From assembly GCA_016793115.1 (NCBI GenBank), contig JAEUIN010000063.1, forward strand, positions 1 through 64,000: a stretch of DNA of 64,000 bases. The letters are read 5' to 3'. Made by a program: the position numbers and the translations under genes. Below are positions 55,245 through 64,000 of the stretch, piece after piece (positions within the stretch are counted from its first letter, which is position 1; the number at the start of each line of letters is the position of its first letter). Source of the DNA: Planctomycetaceae bacterium. GTDB lineage: Bacteria > Planctomycetota > Planctomycetia > Pirellulales > PNKZ01. The notes under the pieces were generated by a model that was given only the letters and a program-made list of their open reading frames with translations, searched no databases and was not told the origin of the DNA.

Positions 55245-55871
55245 ATGTTCGACAGCGATGATCGATTGGAAACGACCTTGGATTGGACGCCTGTGTTCGA
55301 GCCTGCGACCGAGCGCGCCTCCGACGCGCTGCGCCGCTGGACGCGCGGCCGCGTGACGTTGTCGCTCGACGAGGTGCGTGAAACCTCGCTGGCCGAAGTG
55401 GCCGAGGCCCTGCCGGTCGGCGACGAACCGCTGACGATGGTCATCGTCGGCGTCGTCGGCGAGTTGAGCGGATGTCTGATTCTGATGCTCGACGATGCGA
55501 GCGTCGTCGAACTCGTCGGCGTGCTGTTGAACCGACCCGTGAACCCGACGTCGGAATGGGGCGAATTGGAACTCTCGGCGCTCCGCGAAACGGGGAACAT
55601 TTTCGGCTCGGCGTACTTGAACGCCGTTTCCGATCGCGTGGGGAGCCGATTGTTTCCTTCACCGCCCGGCATCGTTCGCGATTTCGCCGCCGGAGCGATT
55701 GAGCAAGCCGTGATGATGCAGGCGATCGAATCGGAGCAAGTCCTTTTCTGCCGGACTCAATTGTGCTGTGCGGGCAGTGCGTTGAACGTTACGGCGTTTT
55801 TTGTGCCGACCGGCGAGTTGCTGAACGCCCTGCGCCGCACCCTCGAAACGACCACTATCGAAGTTCGCTAG
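55245..55871 (+). CDS. cheC: CheY-P phosphatase CheC/CheX family
   Basis: A 208-residue protein with the CheC active-site helix ELSALRETGNIFGSAYLNAVSD (about 109-130), matching the E-x3-N motif ExxN in which Glu and Asn attack the CheY phosphoryl group. A second copy of the motif is not obvious, so it is closer to a one-site CheC or CheX than to the two-site form. Family knowledge: CheC dephosphorylates CheY-P and binds CheD. It begins 12 bases after cheA and cheD follows by 12 bases. Confidence 0.85.
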   Translation: MFDSDDRLETTLDWTPVFEPATERASDALRRWTRGRVTLSLDEVRETSLAEVAEALPVGDEPLTMVIVGVVGELSGCLILMLDDASVVELVGVLLNRPVNPTSEWGELELSALRETGNIFGSAYLNAVSDRVGSRLFPSPPGIVRDFAAGAIEQAVMMQAIESEQVLFCRTQLCCAGSALNVTAFFVPTGELLNALRRTLETTTIEVR

Positions 55872-55883
55872 AAAGGTCTCGCG

Positions 55884-56375
55884 ATGCCGGCAGTTGCCGT
55901 ACCCACCGAAGTCGACGAACTGGTCGGAATGGGCCAGATTGCGTTGCTCGCTGCGCCCAAGCTCAGTCGCGCCGTGCTGGGATCGTGCGTGGGAATCGCA
56001 CTCTACGACGAGCGCAAGCGGCTCGGCGCGTTGGCGCACGTCGTGTTGCCGAAAGCGGCGGGGCGAGAGGTGCCGGCCCCCGGCAAGTTCGCCGATACCG
56101 CGATCGAGTGGATGCTCGAGGCACTGGCGCGACAAGGAGCCGACCGAAAGCGGTTGCTGGCTAAGTTGGCCGGCGGCGCGAACATGTTTGCCGCCGCCGG
56201 ACCGTTTCAAATCGGCAAACAAAACGCCGACGCCGTTCGCGGCAAACTCGGCGAGAGCGGAATTCGTCTGGTCGCCGAACACCTCGGCGGCACGCAAGGT
56301 CGGCGCGTGACGTTCGACGTCGCTACGTCGGCCTTGATGATCGAAGTGGTAGGTCAGTCGCCGCTGGTTGTTTAA
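55884..56375 (+). CDS. cheD: Receptor glutamine deamidase CheD
   Basis: A 163-residue deamidase. The catalytic Cys35 is in GSCVGIALYD, His52 in ALAHVVLP, and a Thr/Ser position is near the C terminus; the region GGANMFAAAGPFQIGKQNADAV is the family block. It converts glutamine to glutamate in receptors and is regulated by CheC. The ATG at 55884 has an AAAGG site before it. With CheC it completes the CheC/CheD adaptation pair. Confidence 0.9.
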   Translation: MPAVAVPTEVDELVGMGQIALLAAPKLSRAVLGSCVGIALYDERKRLGALAHVVLPKAAGREVPAPGKFADTAIEWMLEALARQGADRKRLLAKLAGGANMFAAAGPFQIGKQNADAVRGKLGESGIRLVAEHLGGTQGRRVTFDVATSALMIEVVGQSPLVV

Positions 56376-56445
56376 TTTCCCGACGGTCGCCGCCGAAGCG
56401 AACGACCGACGCAACCCAGATAAGTTTGTCGTGAGGAACGTTGCC

Positions 56446-56832
56446 GTGAGTCGAACCCTACTCGTCACAGACGACTCGATGATCATTCGCGAGCTGATCA
56501 AGGAAACCGCCCGGGAATACGGCTGGACCGTCGTCGGCGAAGCGGTCGACGGCCGCGATGCGATCGAAAAGTATCGCGACTTGCGGCCGACGGGAGTTAC
56601 GCTCGATCTCGTGATGCCGGAATTCGACGGGCTCCATGCACTCCGCGGCATCAAAGAATTCGATCCGGCGTCGCAGGTTCTGGTCGTGAGCGCCATCGAC
56701 CAGCCGGACGTTCTCCGAGAGGCGATCAAGCTTGGCGCGGCCGACTTCGTGGTCAAGCCGTTCGAGCCGGCACGCCTGCGTCGCGCCTTGGAGTTGCTTT
56801 GCGGGGACTCGGCCTGCGTCGTCGGGACTTAA
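56446..56832 (+). CDS. cheY: Chemotaxis response regulator CheY
   Basis: A 128-residue single REC domain. Acidic pocket Asp9-Asp10 in VTDDSMI, phosphorylation Asp in VTLDLVMPEFDG (about residue 54), conserved Thr/Ser position in VVSAID and Lys in VVKPFEPARL. The start is GTG at 56446, with GAGG about 9 bases upstream; the preceding in-frame extension from 56368 is not conserved. It carries the signal from CheA to the flagellar switch. Confidence 0.9.
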   Translation: MSRTLLVTDDSMIIRELIKETAREYGWTVVGEAVDGRDAIEKYRDLRPTGVTLDLVMPEFDGLHALRGIKEFDPASQVLVVSAIDQPDVLREAIKLGAADFVVKPFEPARLRRALELLCGDSACVVGT

Positions 56833-56871
56833 TTCCCTCCACGACGGGCAGGTCGCTCGAAGACGCCCCCG

Positions 56872-58011
56872 ATGAACATCATCCATCAATCACGACAACC
56901 GCCGAATAAGCACGTGCGCAGCAAACCGATTCGCGTGCTAATCGTCGACGACTCGCCGCTGATGCGGGAGATGATCGGCGATGCGCTCGAGTCGCAAGGC
57001 GATTTTGAAATCGCCGGCCTCGCCGCCGACGGCCGAGAAGCGTTGGAACTGCTGGAACAAACGCAACCCGACATTCTCACGCTCGACCTCTTGATGCCCG
57101 GCGTGAGCGGGGAGGAGACGCTCGATGAGATCTTGAAGCGCCGGCCGACTCCGGTCGTCGTCGTGAGCTCGATTTCTCAGCGAGCGGCCGACGCCACGCT
57201 CAGCGCGCTCGATCGAGGAGCGATGGACTATGTGGCGAAGCCGGCGGGATTGGACGATGCGCGACGCGTGTTCGAAGCGGAGCTTCCGCAGAAACTTCGC
57301 AACATGGCCGGCGCCGACGTCGAACTCGTGCTGCGTTATCGGCGGACACGGCAGCGCGGCGTTAAGCCCAAGGGCGGCCCGCTGGGATCAATTCCGGCGG
57401 CGCCGGTTGGAACGGAATACGCGTCGGCGTGTATCGCAATCGGCGTTTCGACGGGAGGCCCTCCGGCCTTAACGAGCTTATTCGCGGCGCTCGCGCCGCC
57501 GCTGCCTCCAATCTTGGTCGTACAACACATGCCGGCGATGTTCACCGGACCGTTCGCCGCTCGACTCAACCTGCTGTCCGAAATCGACGTGCGCGAGGCG
57601 GTCGACGGCGACGTGTTGAAGCCGAACTTGGCCCTCGTCGCCCCCGGCGGCAAACATATGACGATCCACCGTGATCCGAAAGGCAACGTCTGCGCGACGA
57701 TTCGCGACGGCGACCCGGTGAGCGGGCACCGGCCGTCGGTGGACGTCTTGATGCGCTCCGCCGCACAGGTCTACGGCGGGAATTGCCTTGGAGTCGTGAT
57801 GACAGGTATGGGTCGTGACGGCTCCGACGGTTGTGCCGCCATACGCGCCGCGGGAGGCTTCGTACTCGGGCAAGACCAGGAATCGTCCGATGTCTACGGC
57901 ATGAATAAGGTAGCGTTTCGCGAAGGAAACGTAGACCGACAGGCGGCTCTCGAAGCACTGCCGGAATTAATCACCCATCACGTGCGGCGACTTTGTCGTC
58001 GTCCAACTTGA
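56872..58011 (+). CDS. cheB: Chemotaxis methylesterase CheB
   Basis: A 379-residue protein: REC domain (about 20-140) with phosphorylation Asp72 (LTLDLLMPG) and a C-terminal methylesterase domain (about 185-370). The catalytic triad is Ser193 (IGVSTGGPPAL), His219 (VVQHMP) and Asp316 (GMGRDGSDG). It removes methyl groups from receptors, opposing CheR. The gene follows cheY by 39 bases. Both domains are complete. Confidence 0.95.
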   Translation: MNIIHQSRQPPNKHVRSKPIRVLIVDDSPLMREMIGDALESQGDFEIAGLAADGREALELLEQTQPDILTLDLLMPGVSGEETLDEILKRRPTPVVVVSSISQRAADATLSALDRGAMDYVAKPAGLDDARRVFEAELPQKLRNMAGADVELVLRYRRTRQRGVKPKGGPLGSIPAAPVGTEYASACIAIGVSTGGPPALTSLFAALAPPLPPILVVQHMPAMFTGPFAARLNLLSEIDVREAVDGDVLKPNLALVAPGGKHMTIHRDPKGNVCATIRDGDPVSGHRPSVDVLMRSAAQVYGGNCLGVVMTGMGRDGSDGCAAIRAAGGFVLGQDQESSDVYGMNKVAFREGNVDRQAALEALPELITHHVRRLCRRPT

Positions 58012-58033
58012 AGCAAGAAACGGCGGAGTTGCC

Positions 58034-58501
58034 ATGAACTATCTCGACGTTCCGATTACGCTGCTCTTAGTGGAAGACGACGAGGCGCAATTGCGCTTGT
58101 TCGCTCATCTCCTGCTTCGTTCGTTTGGAACGGACATCAACTTGCTGCAGGCCGCGGATTCGGAGACCGCATCCGCGATCATCGAGTCGAGGCACGTCGA
58201 CGTGCTGTTGACCGACCTAGCCTTGCCCGGCCACGACGGTCTGACGCTCCTCCGCCAGATCAAACAGCGGAATCGCAGCGCCCAAGCGATCCTGATGACG
58301 GCCTATTCCACCTCGAACGCGCTGCTTGAAGCGCTCGACACCGGTGCAGTCGATTATGTGTTGAAGCCGGTCGATCATGGGCTTTTGCTGCGGTTAGTGC
58401 GACAAGCCCAACAGCGCATCGCCCGCTGGCGCGAAGCGCTCGCCGGCACGTTTGAACTGATGCGCGGGGAAGAAGGCCCGAAGCACGAGGTCGGCGTGTA
58501 G
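58034..58501 (+). CDS. Additional single-domain response regulator
   Basis: A 155-residue REC protein: LLLVEDDEAQLRLF (acidic pair), VDVLLTDLALPGHDGLTLL (phosphorylation Asp at about residue 60), LMTAYS and DYVLKPVD (conserved Thr and Lys). The last 30 residues form a charged helix. There is no output domain. It follows cheB by 22 bases and is the last gene of the operon; it may act as a phosphate sink or a second CheY-like output. Confidence 0.85.
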   Translation: MNYLDVPITLLLVEDDEAQLRLFAHLLLRSFGTDINLLQAADSETASAIIESRHVDVLLTDLALPGHDGLTLLRQIKQRNRSAQAILMTAYSTSNALLEALDTGAVDYVLKPVDHGLLLRLVRQAQQRIARWREALAGTFELMRGEEGPKHEVGV

Positions 58502-58517
58502 CGGTTCCGTCCGGCGC

Positions 58518-61500
58518 TTACCAATGGAACTGGACGCTGCCCGAGCCCATGTGGAACGTCGTGGCATCGGTGAAGAGCGCATCGTAGTTGGCGGTGAAAG
58601 TCAGCCTGTCGGTGCAGAACCAACTCAAACCGGAGCCGATGAGCCCCCAGTCGTTCCCAAGATCCAGTCCCGTCGTGGGAAAGGCGACGCCTCCGGCACC
58701 TGCGAAGGTCGACGTCATGGTCGCCGTCGACGACATGAACTCGTGGATCCAGATGGCGCGAATTTCCGGACGAACGCTGCCGACGTCGGTCGCCAAGTGC
58801 GTGCCGAAGAGAGTTTCCAAACCGTCGGCGGTGATGCCGTTGACGTTCAGATTCAGTGCGTCGGCGCCGGTTTCCGTAAACGAGTCTTGGTTCACGCGGG
58901 TGTATTGAAGGCCTAGGAACGGCTCCATATCAAACGGCCATTCGAGCACTTTGGCGCCGGCTTCAAAGTACTGAGTGAACTGCGTGCCGTCGTAGCTGGA
59001 ATTGGCCAGACGGTTGATCGCGCCGAACTGAATCTCGCGTCGCCCTTGATAACTGTCGATTCCGAAGCTGCTGACCGAAAGAAAGTAGGCCTCCGATACG
59101 TCGGCCCGCAGGTAGCTGCCGAACTGCCCGTCGTCGACGCTTACCGACTGGACCGGGAATCCTTGCTCCAGACGAGCGTGGTTATAGGCGCCGAAGAGTC
59201 CGAACTTGAGACCGCCGGAGATGTTGCGGTAGATCGAAGTCATGTTACCGGCGCCGCCGAATCGGCCGCCGTTGTTCACGCCGTTGTCGTAAGTTCCATA
59301 GCTGGCGTTCCAGCCGTTCCAGACCGGACGTCGGACGCGGCGCGTGCGTAAGACCGGCACGAACTCGGCGGAGTTCGCTTGCTTTTGGTAGCTGACGTAA
59401 ACGATGTCTTCTTCTTCGGAATCGTCGTCGTTTTGCACGAGCGGCGATTCCATGCCGGGCAGCGGCTGAAAGAGCGTGTCGAGTCGCGTCTGGCGTCGCA
59501 GCGTGAAAACCATGTTCGTCGCTTGCTGAATGCCGAACGACGCCGCCGAAGGGTAAATTGTTCCGGACATTTGATCGAAAGCGTTGGGCAGCTGCGCCGT
59601 CGGCAACGAGGCCACGGCGTCGACGACCGTGGCGTAGTCGCCGGTTGCGCCAGGTCCGGTCTGGTCGATGTAGGCGGCGACGGCTTGTTGATTCGGCGTC
59701 TGGGCGAAGGGCACGAAGCTGGCATTGTTGCGAGTCAACGTGAACGCGGCGAAGGTGCCGCCGTAGACGAGCGAAGCGTCGAAGAACGTGAGATTGTCGG
59801 TGATGCCGGAGAAGTTGCCGGCGCGACCGCCGGCCGCCTGCAAGAACGTGTAGGTGGCGCCGTTGGTATAAGCGCCGGCGTTGCCCAACACGCTCACCGT
59901 GCCGCCGTTGATCGTGGCGGTGCCGGTGGCGTTGATCAAATCGTTGTCCGTTCCCGCCACGGGCGCCGCCGAAGGCTGAATCTCGATGACCTGATTCGAG
60001 CCGACATTGGCCGTGTAGTTGCCGTTGATTTGCGTCGTCCCGATCGAATTACCGGGCGATACGGTACCGCTGTTGACGACGTTGCCCGTGATCGTGCTGT
60101 TACCGCCCAATGTACCGGCGGCGGCGATGTTGAAATCTGACTGATTGGTGCCGTTCACCGTGAGTTTACCGGCGGAAATCGTCGTCGTGCCGCCGTAACT
60201 GGTGTTACCGAGCGTGACATTGCCCGCCCCGGTCTTGATCAGGTTGCCGCTGCCCGTCAGGCTGCCGCTGTAAGTGCCGTCGAAGTCTTGTGCGAACTGC
60301 ACGTTGGCCGTAGCGGTCGCGGTGTTGATCGTGCCGCTTAACGTGCTGGTCGCACCGAGCAAAGTGGCGGTGTTGGTGACCGTCGTGCCGCCGGTGTAGG
60401 CCTGCGCGGCGGCATAGATCACCGTGCCGGTGCCGGCGATGGTGACGTCGCCCGCACCGGTGATATTGGCGTTGACGACGCCCGTGCCGGTCTGAGTAAA
60501 CCGCAAGTGGCCGGTACCGAGATTATTGACCACGATATTGCCCGTGAGGCTGTTGGTCGTGCCGTTCAGCGTACCGCTGTTGACGTTGATCGTGCCGCCG
60601 CCGAAAGCGGTGGATTGCGTGGTGGTGCCGCCGATCCAATTGACCGTGGCATTGCCGCCTTGGACGTTGATGGTGCCGTTGGAGAAGATGTTGCCCGCGA
60701 CGTTGATATCAGTGCCCGAAGTGTCGAAGATCGAGGTGGTCCCGATGCCGACGTAGAGCGCGCCGCCGTTGCCGTTGCCGGCCGTGCCGTTGCCGCCCGA
60801 GCCGACGCCGCCTGCGCCGCCGGTCGCCGTATTCGAGCCGTCGATCGAGGTCGACGAGAGGATCGTGAGCGTGCCGCCGTTGCCGACGAAGACGGCGCCG
60901 CCGAGCGCGAGACCGCCGTCGCCGCCGACGCCGGGACCGCCGCCCGTGCCGCCGCCGTTGCCGCTGCCGCCCGGCGCGGTTCCGCCCACGCCGTCGCCGC
61001 CGCCGCCGCCGCCGTAGCCGGAGTTCGCTCCGTTGCCGGGCGCGCCGCCGGCTCCTCCGCCGGTCCCCGCGATCGCGGCGTTTCCGTTCACATTGAAGCC
61101 GCCGCCTGCGCCGCCGTTGCCCGCACCGGTTCCAGCGCCGCCCGCACCGCCGATCGCCTGATTGCCGGTGAACGTCACGTTGGAAATCGTGGCCGTGGCG
61201 AATTGATCGATATAAATCGCACCGCCGCCGCCCAGACCGCCGCCGCCGCCGCCGTTGCCCGCTGCGCCCGCGCCGCCCTGCGCCACGGCGTCTTGAATCG
61301 TCAAGTCGGCGATCGTCACGTTGCCCAACGCGGGCGAAATCCAAAAGGCCTGCCGGCCGTCGGCGTCGAGCGTATGGCTATTGCCGGTGATGGTGATGCC
61401 GCCTGCGGGCGCGATCAGGTCCGGCAAGCTCGTTCCCGTGAGCGTCACGATGCCGCCGGGCACGTTGAAATTGATCGTCGTAAACGCGCCGGCATTGGCT

Positions 61501-61718
61501 TGTTCGATCGCATAGCTGAGCGTGCCGACGGTGAGCCCGCTGCCGTCGTCGGTCGCTAAAGTCACGTCGATCGATTGAGCCGCCGCATTCTCGGCGGAAA
61601 ACACCGCGAGGCAGAGGCCCGCGAGGCACGCCATAAGGCCGCGCACATAAACTCGCATGCGCGCGGCATCGAGGCTGCCGTTTCGGATGGTCGTGGGCGT
61701 CGCGTTAAGCTCATCCAT
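58518..61718 (-). CDS. Glycine-rich autotransporter-type surface protein
   Basis: A 1066-residue protein with an extended signal region (MDELNATPTTIRNG then a hydrophobic segment ending AENAAAQ). The middle has a glycine-rich stretch (about residues 125-330, many GGxGG repeats with TISNVTFTGNQAIGG-type strands), then autotransporter-associated repeats (TGSGNLIKTGAGNVTLG, ISAGKLTVNGTNQSDF). The C-terminal third (about 790-1066) is an autotransporter-like beta-barrel, ending in an aromatic residue (SVQFHW). It would be a large surface-exposed passenger. It is transcribed toward the chemosensory operon. ATG at 61718 follows an AGGAAAAGG-type site; 61961 is not supported. Confidence 0.85.
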   Translation of the reverse strand: MDELNATPTTIRNGSLDAARMRVYVRGLMACLAGLCLAVFSAENAAAQSIDVTLATDDGSGLTVGTLSYAIEQANAGAFTTINFNVPGGIVTLTGTSLPDLIAPAGGITITGNSHTLDADGRQAFWISPALGNVTIADLTIQDAVAQGGAGAAGNGGGGGGLGGGGAIYIDQFATATISNVTFTGNQAIGGAGGAGTGAGNGGAGGGFNVNGNAAIAGTGGGAGGAPGNGANSGYGGGGGGDGVGGTAPGGSGNGGGTGGGPGVGGDGGLALGGAVFVGNGGTLTILSSTSIDGSNTATGGAGGVGSGGNGTAGNGNGGALYVGIGTTSIFDTSGTDINVAGNIFSNGTINVQGGNATVNWIGGTTTQSTAFGGGTINVNSGTLNGTTNSLTGNIVVNNLGTGHLRFTQTGTGVVNANITGAGDVTIAGTGTVIYAAAQAYTGGTTVTNTATLLGATSTLSGTINTATATANVQFAQDFDGTYSGSLTGSGNLIKTGAGNVTLGNTSYGGTTTISAGKLTVNGTNQSDFNIAAAGTLGGNSTITGNVVNSGTVSPGNSIGTTQINGNYTANVGSNQVIEIQPSAAPVAGTDNDLINATGTATINGGTVSVLGNAGAYTNGATYTFLQAAGGRAGNFSGITDNLTFFDASLVYGGTFAAFTLTRNNASFVPFAQTPNQQAVAAYIDQTGPGATGDYATVVDAVASLPTAQLPNAFDQMSGTIYPSAASFGIQQATNMVFTLRRQTRLDTLFQPLPGMESPLVQNDDDSEEEDIVYVSYQKQANSAEFVPVLRTRRVRRPVWNGWNASYGTYDNGVNNGGRFGGAGNMTSIYRNISGGLKFGLFGAYNHARLEQGFPVQSVSVDDGQFGSYLRADVSEAYFLSVSSFGIDSYQGRREIQFGAINRLANSSYDGTQFTQYFEAGAKVLEWPFDMEPFLGLQYTRVNQDSFTETGADALNLNVNGITADGLETLFGTHLATDVGSVRPEIRAIWIHEFMSSTATMTSTFAGAGGVAFPTTGLDLGNDWGLIGSGLSWFCTDRLTFTANYDALFTDATTFHMGSGSVQFHW

Positions 61719-62078
61719 GTCCAATCGCCTTTTCCTGTCGTAGCCGTCTCGAATGGGCGAGACGTGCGTCGGGCGTGCGCTGCCGCAAGACATTCCCGTC
61801 GACCGTGGCCCCGCCGGCCTGCGAAGCCTTGCGGCGCCGCTGAGCCAAAACGCCGGCCCCCGGACGAATGGAATATCCCCTATAAGCAGTTCGGCCCTTA
61901 CAAACGGAATCTTCATCCCGAATTCGCGGACATGCGCCGCACGAACGCCCGCGATCGGCAAACTCTCGCCGCCTTACCCCGCTTAAATGCCGGCACCGTC
62001 TGTGCCGGCGGGCCTCTTGCGGATTAAACTACCGGCCGCCAATCACCTCCTCGCCGACTCCCGGAACAAACCCCGACC

Positions 62079-62570
62079 ATGAATGCGAAAGACCTGCTCA
62101 AGTCGACCATGACGCTCAACACGACGATCATGACGAAGTACTTGGCCGATCTCGACGACGCCGACCTGATGCGGCGTCCGTCCGCCGGCAGCAATCATCT
62201 GAAGTGGCAACTCGGCCACTTGATCGCGTCCGAGGCCGGCCTGCTGGCCGCCGCTTGCCCGGAGCGGAAGATCGAACTCCCCGCCGGGTTCGAAAAAGCT
62301 CACGAGCGCGACCAAACGGCCAACGACGACCCCGCCGCCTTTCCGCCCAAGCAGGTCTATCTCGAGCAGCAAGAGCGCGTGCGAGCCGCGGTCGTCGCCG
62401 CGATCGACTCGCTTAGCGAGGCCGATCTTGATAAGCCGGCCCCCGAGCAAATGCGCAACTTCCTGCCGACCGTCGGCCACATCTTCATGCTCATCGGCAC
62501 CCACCCGATCATGCACTGCGGCCAATTCGCCGTCGTCCGCCGCCTACAAGGCAAGCCGGTGGTGATTTAG
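62079..62570 (+). CDS. DinB-like four-helix-bundle protein
   Basis: A 163-residue protein with the DinB_2 pattern: STMTLNTTIMTKYLADLDDADLMRRP, then KWQLGHLIASEAGLL (His47) and a C-terminal IGTHPIMHCGQFAVVRR with two histidines. The three His form a metal triad typical of DinB/YfiT-like enzymes, which use metal and bacillithiol or other thiols. The substrate is unknown. The ATG at 62079 fits the family start. An inverted repeat follows the gene at 62575-62647. Confidence 0.85.
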   Translation: MNAKDLLKSTMTLNTTIMTKYLADLDDADLMRRPSAGSNHLKWQLGHLIASEAGLLAAACPERKIELPAGFEKAHERDQTANDDPAAFPPKQVYLEQQERVRAAVVAAIDSLSEADLDKPAPEQMRNFLPTVGHIFMLIGTHPIMHCGQFAVVRRLQGKPVVI

Positions 62571-62574
62571 GGAA

Positions 62575-62647
62575 GGCGCTAGGCGCCAGGCGTCAGGCGC
62601 TAGTACGGACCACTTCAAATCTCAACTAGCGCCCAACGCCTAGCACC
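62575..62647. repeat. Imperfect inverted repeat, possible bidirectional terminator or dispersed element
   Basis: The segment GGCGCTAGGCGCCAGGCGTC at 62575 onward, ending in GCTAGT, is matched by the inverse arm ACTAGCGCCCAACGCCTAGC around 62626-62645. The arms are imperfect and separated by about 20 bases. No T run is present. Confidence 0.5.
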
Positions 62648-62655
62648 TGCTTCCC

Positions 62656-63504
62656 ATGACTGTCATCGACTCTCATCAGCACTTCTGGCAGCTCTCGCTG
62701 CCGGCTCCGTTCGACTACGCTTGGCTCGCCAAGCCGGAGCATGCGGCCATTCATCGCGATTTCCTCCCCGCCGATTTGAAGCCGCGGCTCGCCGCCGTCG
62801 GCGTCACCCATTCGGTGTTCGTGCAGACGCAGCACCACGACGACGAAAACCGCTGGGCCTTGCGGCTCGCCGAGGAAAACCCTTGGATCGCGGGCGTCGT
62901 CGGCTGGGTCGATCTCGCCTCGCCCGACGTCGAGCAACAGATCCTCGCCTGCAAGCGACACCCGAAGTTCGTCGGCGTGCGGCACATCACGCAGGATGAG
63001 CCCGACGACGACTTCATCGTCCGCCCCGCGGTTCTCGGTGGGCTCAAAGCCCTGGAAAAGCATCGCTTGCCGTTCGATCTGCTGTTCTACGTCAAGCATC
63101 TCAAGCACGCGGCCACCGTGGCGCGCGCGGTGCCGGAACTGCCGCTCGTCATCGATCACTTGGCGAAGCCGAAGATCAAGCAACACAGCATCGACGACTG
63201 GCTGCCTCACTTCCGGGCGGCGGCGGCGTGTCCCAACGTCGTTTGCAAGCTCTCCGGCATGGTCACCGAGGCCGATTGGAACTCCTGGCGACCGGCGGAC
63301 CTCAAGCCCTACGTCGATCACGCGCTCGAGCTCTTCGGGCCCCGGCGGTTGATGTACGGCAGCGACTGGCCGGTCTGCGAGTTGGCCGGCTCCTACGAAC
63401 GGGTCTTCCGCGCCTTGGAAGAGTGCCTCGCCCAGCTCAGCGACTCCGAGCGCGACGCGATCTACTATCGCACGGCCAAGGCGTTTTACGGGCTCGCCGT
63501 GTAG
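62656..63504 (+). CDS. Amidohydrolase of the lactonase type (L-fuconolactonase-like)
   Basis: A 282-residue amidohydrolase_2 family protein. DSHQHFWQL (residues 5-13) holds the HxH metal motif, His and Asp residues follow in VIDHLAKPKI and YGSDWPVCEL (Asp of the active site). It resembles L-fuconolactonase/L-rhamnonolactonase type enzymes that open sugar lactones. The ATG at 62656 begins at the conserved strand. It does not overlap the DinB-like gene. A sugar-catabolic role would fit a polysaccharide-degrading organism, but the substrate is inferred. Confidence 0.9.
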   Translation: MTVIDSHQHFWQLSLPAPFDYAWLAKPEHAAIHRDFLPADLKPRLAAVGVTHSVFVQTQHHDDENRWALRLAEENPWIAGVVGWVDLASPDVEQQILACKRHPKFVGVRHITQDEPDDDFIVRPAVLGGLKALEKHRLPFDLLFYVKHLKHAATVARAVPELPLVIDHLAKPKIKQHSIDDWLPHFRAAAACPNVVCKLSGMVTEADWNSWRPADLKPYVDHALELFGPRRLMYGSDWPVCELAGSYERVFRALEECLAQLSDSERDAIYYRTAKAFYGLAV

Positions 63505-63972
63505 CGAGCGGCCGGCCTTTTGGCCCGCCGTCGGCGAGCGCCAAACCGGTTCGCTGCGAGCCTCTACGCAATCGCGCACTCCGAGCGAGGCGCCGCGCCG
63601 CGCGTTTTTTGCGCGCAACCCGGCAGCGTAGCGGCGCGAGTCGCCGTCGGTCGAGTTGGGTTTTTGGCCGGCCCTACGATTCCTCGGAAACGAGGCGATT
63701 CACCGCGCCATTTTTTTCTCCGCGACCGCCGTTTTGTGCCCTCGCAATGGTTCCCGCGCCCGCCCGCCGGCGGCCGCAGCCCCGCGCACGTCCTCGCACC
63801 ATCCTCGCATCGAACGGTCCAACACGGCCCCGCGCCCGGCGCGGCCAAATCGAAATTTGATTCGCCGCACGGCCGCGCGGTATCCTCGTCTCCGCGTCAG
63901 GTGCTTATCAAGGCGGTTGCGTCGGCGTTCGCAGCTTGCCGCAGTTCGAAAAAGGCCGACGAGAGCATCGTC
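63505..63972. other. Gap with no clear gene (468 bases)
   Basis: GC-rich sequence after the amidohydrolase. A run of T (63712-63718) and a GCGCG-rich segment with TTTTTT (63600-63620) are the only local features. Frames here give arginine- and proline-rich shadows. Confidence 0.4.
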
Positions 63973-64000
63973 ATGTTCGAGCCGTTGATCGAAGTTTTCG
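63973..64000 (+). CDS. Possible gene start at the window edge
   Basis: An ATG at 63973 opens a frame to the right edge (MFEPLIEVF). Only nine residues are visible, so nothing can be assigned. No strong ribosome site is present, and it may not be a gene. Confidence 0.3.

Noticed and set aside
60990-61265. GCC/GGC trinucleotide runs considered as a microsatellite or CRISPR-like array
   Set aside because: They encode the Gly-rich passenger of the autotransporter and have no fixed-length repeat-spacer layout.
60507-61559. 350-residue plus-strand frame opposite the autotransporter
   Set aside because: It arises from the GC-rich repeats on the other strand and has only Ala/Arg/Val-rich composition.

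Overview
The window looks like a chromosomal segment of a planctomycete, most probably from the Pirellulales and relatives. This is inferred from gene content: a DUF1549/DUF1553 protein with an N-terminal haem-c motif, its DUF1501 partner, two secreted sulfatases, DUF11 and DUF1254/DUF1214 proteins, high GC, and weak or absent Shine-Dalgarno sites at many starts. No rRNA, CRISPR array, integrase or recognisable transposase gene is visible.

Layout. 0-3 kb: the end of a flagellar regulatory cluster (flhF 3' part, flhG, a small membrane protein, fliA). 3-4.8 kb: a small membrane-protein gene inside a pair of long inverted repeats, then a secreted beta-helix protein. 4.9-10.8 kb: an HDAC-family deacetylase, an ECF sigma / anti-sigma / membrane-protein operon, a sulfatase and a small secreted protein. 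10.9-14.4 kb: a large DUF11 lipoprotein and an RraA-family protein. 14.4-15.7 kb: a DUF4258/DUF2283 toxin-antitoxin-like pair between two degenerate copies of a composite repeat. 15.7-19.3 kb: a periplasmic protein, a parvulin foldase and mutY. 19.3-25.2 kb: a sialidase-like, DUF1501 and DUF1549/1553 operon. 25.4-36 kb: lipid kinase, phosphoesterase, pseudopilin, universal stress protein, sulfatase, S41 protease, a membrane protein and an SbtA-type bicarbonate transporter. 36-41.3 kb: a histidine kinase / NtrC-type pair and a GAF-pseudophosphatase protein. 41.5-48.3 kb: tRNA-Leu(GAG), a pseudopilin with a Fur-box-like promoter, a double HMA protein, typA, a lipoprotein, DUF2237 and DUF1254/1214. 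48.7-58.5 kb: a one-strand chemosensory operon (cheW, soluble PAS receptor, cheR, cheA, cheC, cheD, cheY, cheB, extra response regulator). 58.5-61.7 kb: a glycine-rich autotransporter-like protein. 62-64 kb: a DinB-like protein, an amidohydrolase and a possible gene start at the edge.

The strongest functional units are the chemosensory operon (input by a cytoplasmic receptor, adaptation by CheR/CheB/CheD, signal removal by CheC) together with the flagellar regulators at the left edge; the sigma/anti-sigma module; and the secreted polymer-degradation set (sulfatases, sialidase-like, beta-helix, DUF1501/1553). The less expected signals are non-coding: a Fur-box-like palindrome filling the 17-bp spacer of a pseudopilin promoter, inverted repeats enclosing a small gene, and duplicated composite repeats enclosing the toxin-antitoxin-like pair. 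Protein oddities include a MutY with Glu at the usual catalytic Asp and a SpoIIE-like domain that has lost its metal ligands. No wholly new system could be proven from sequence alone.
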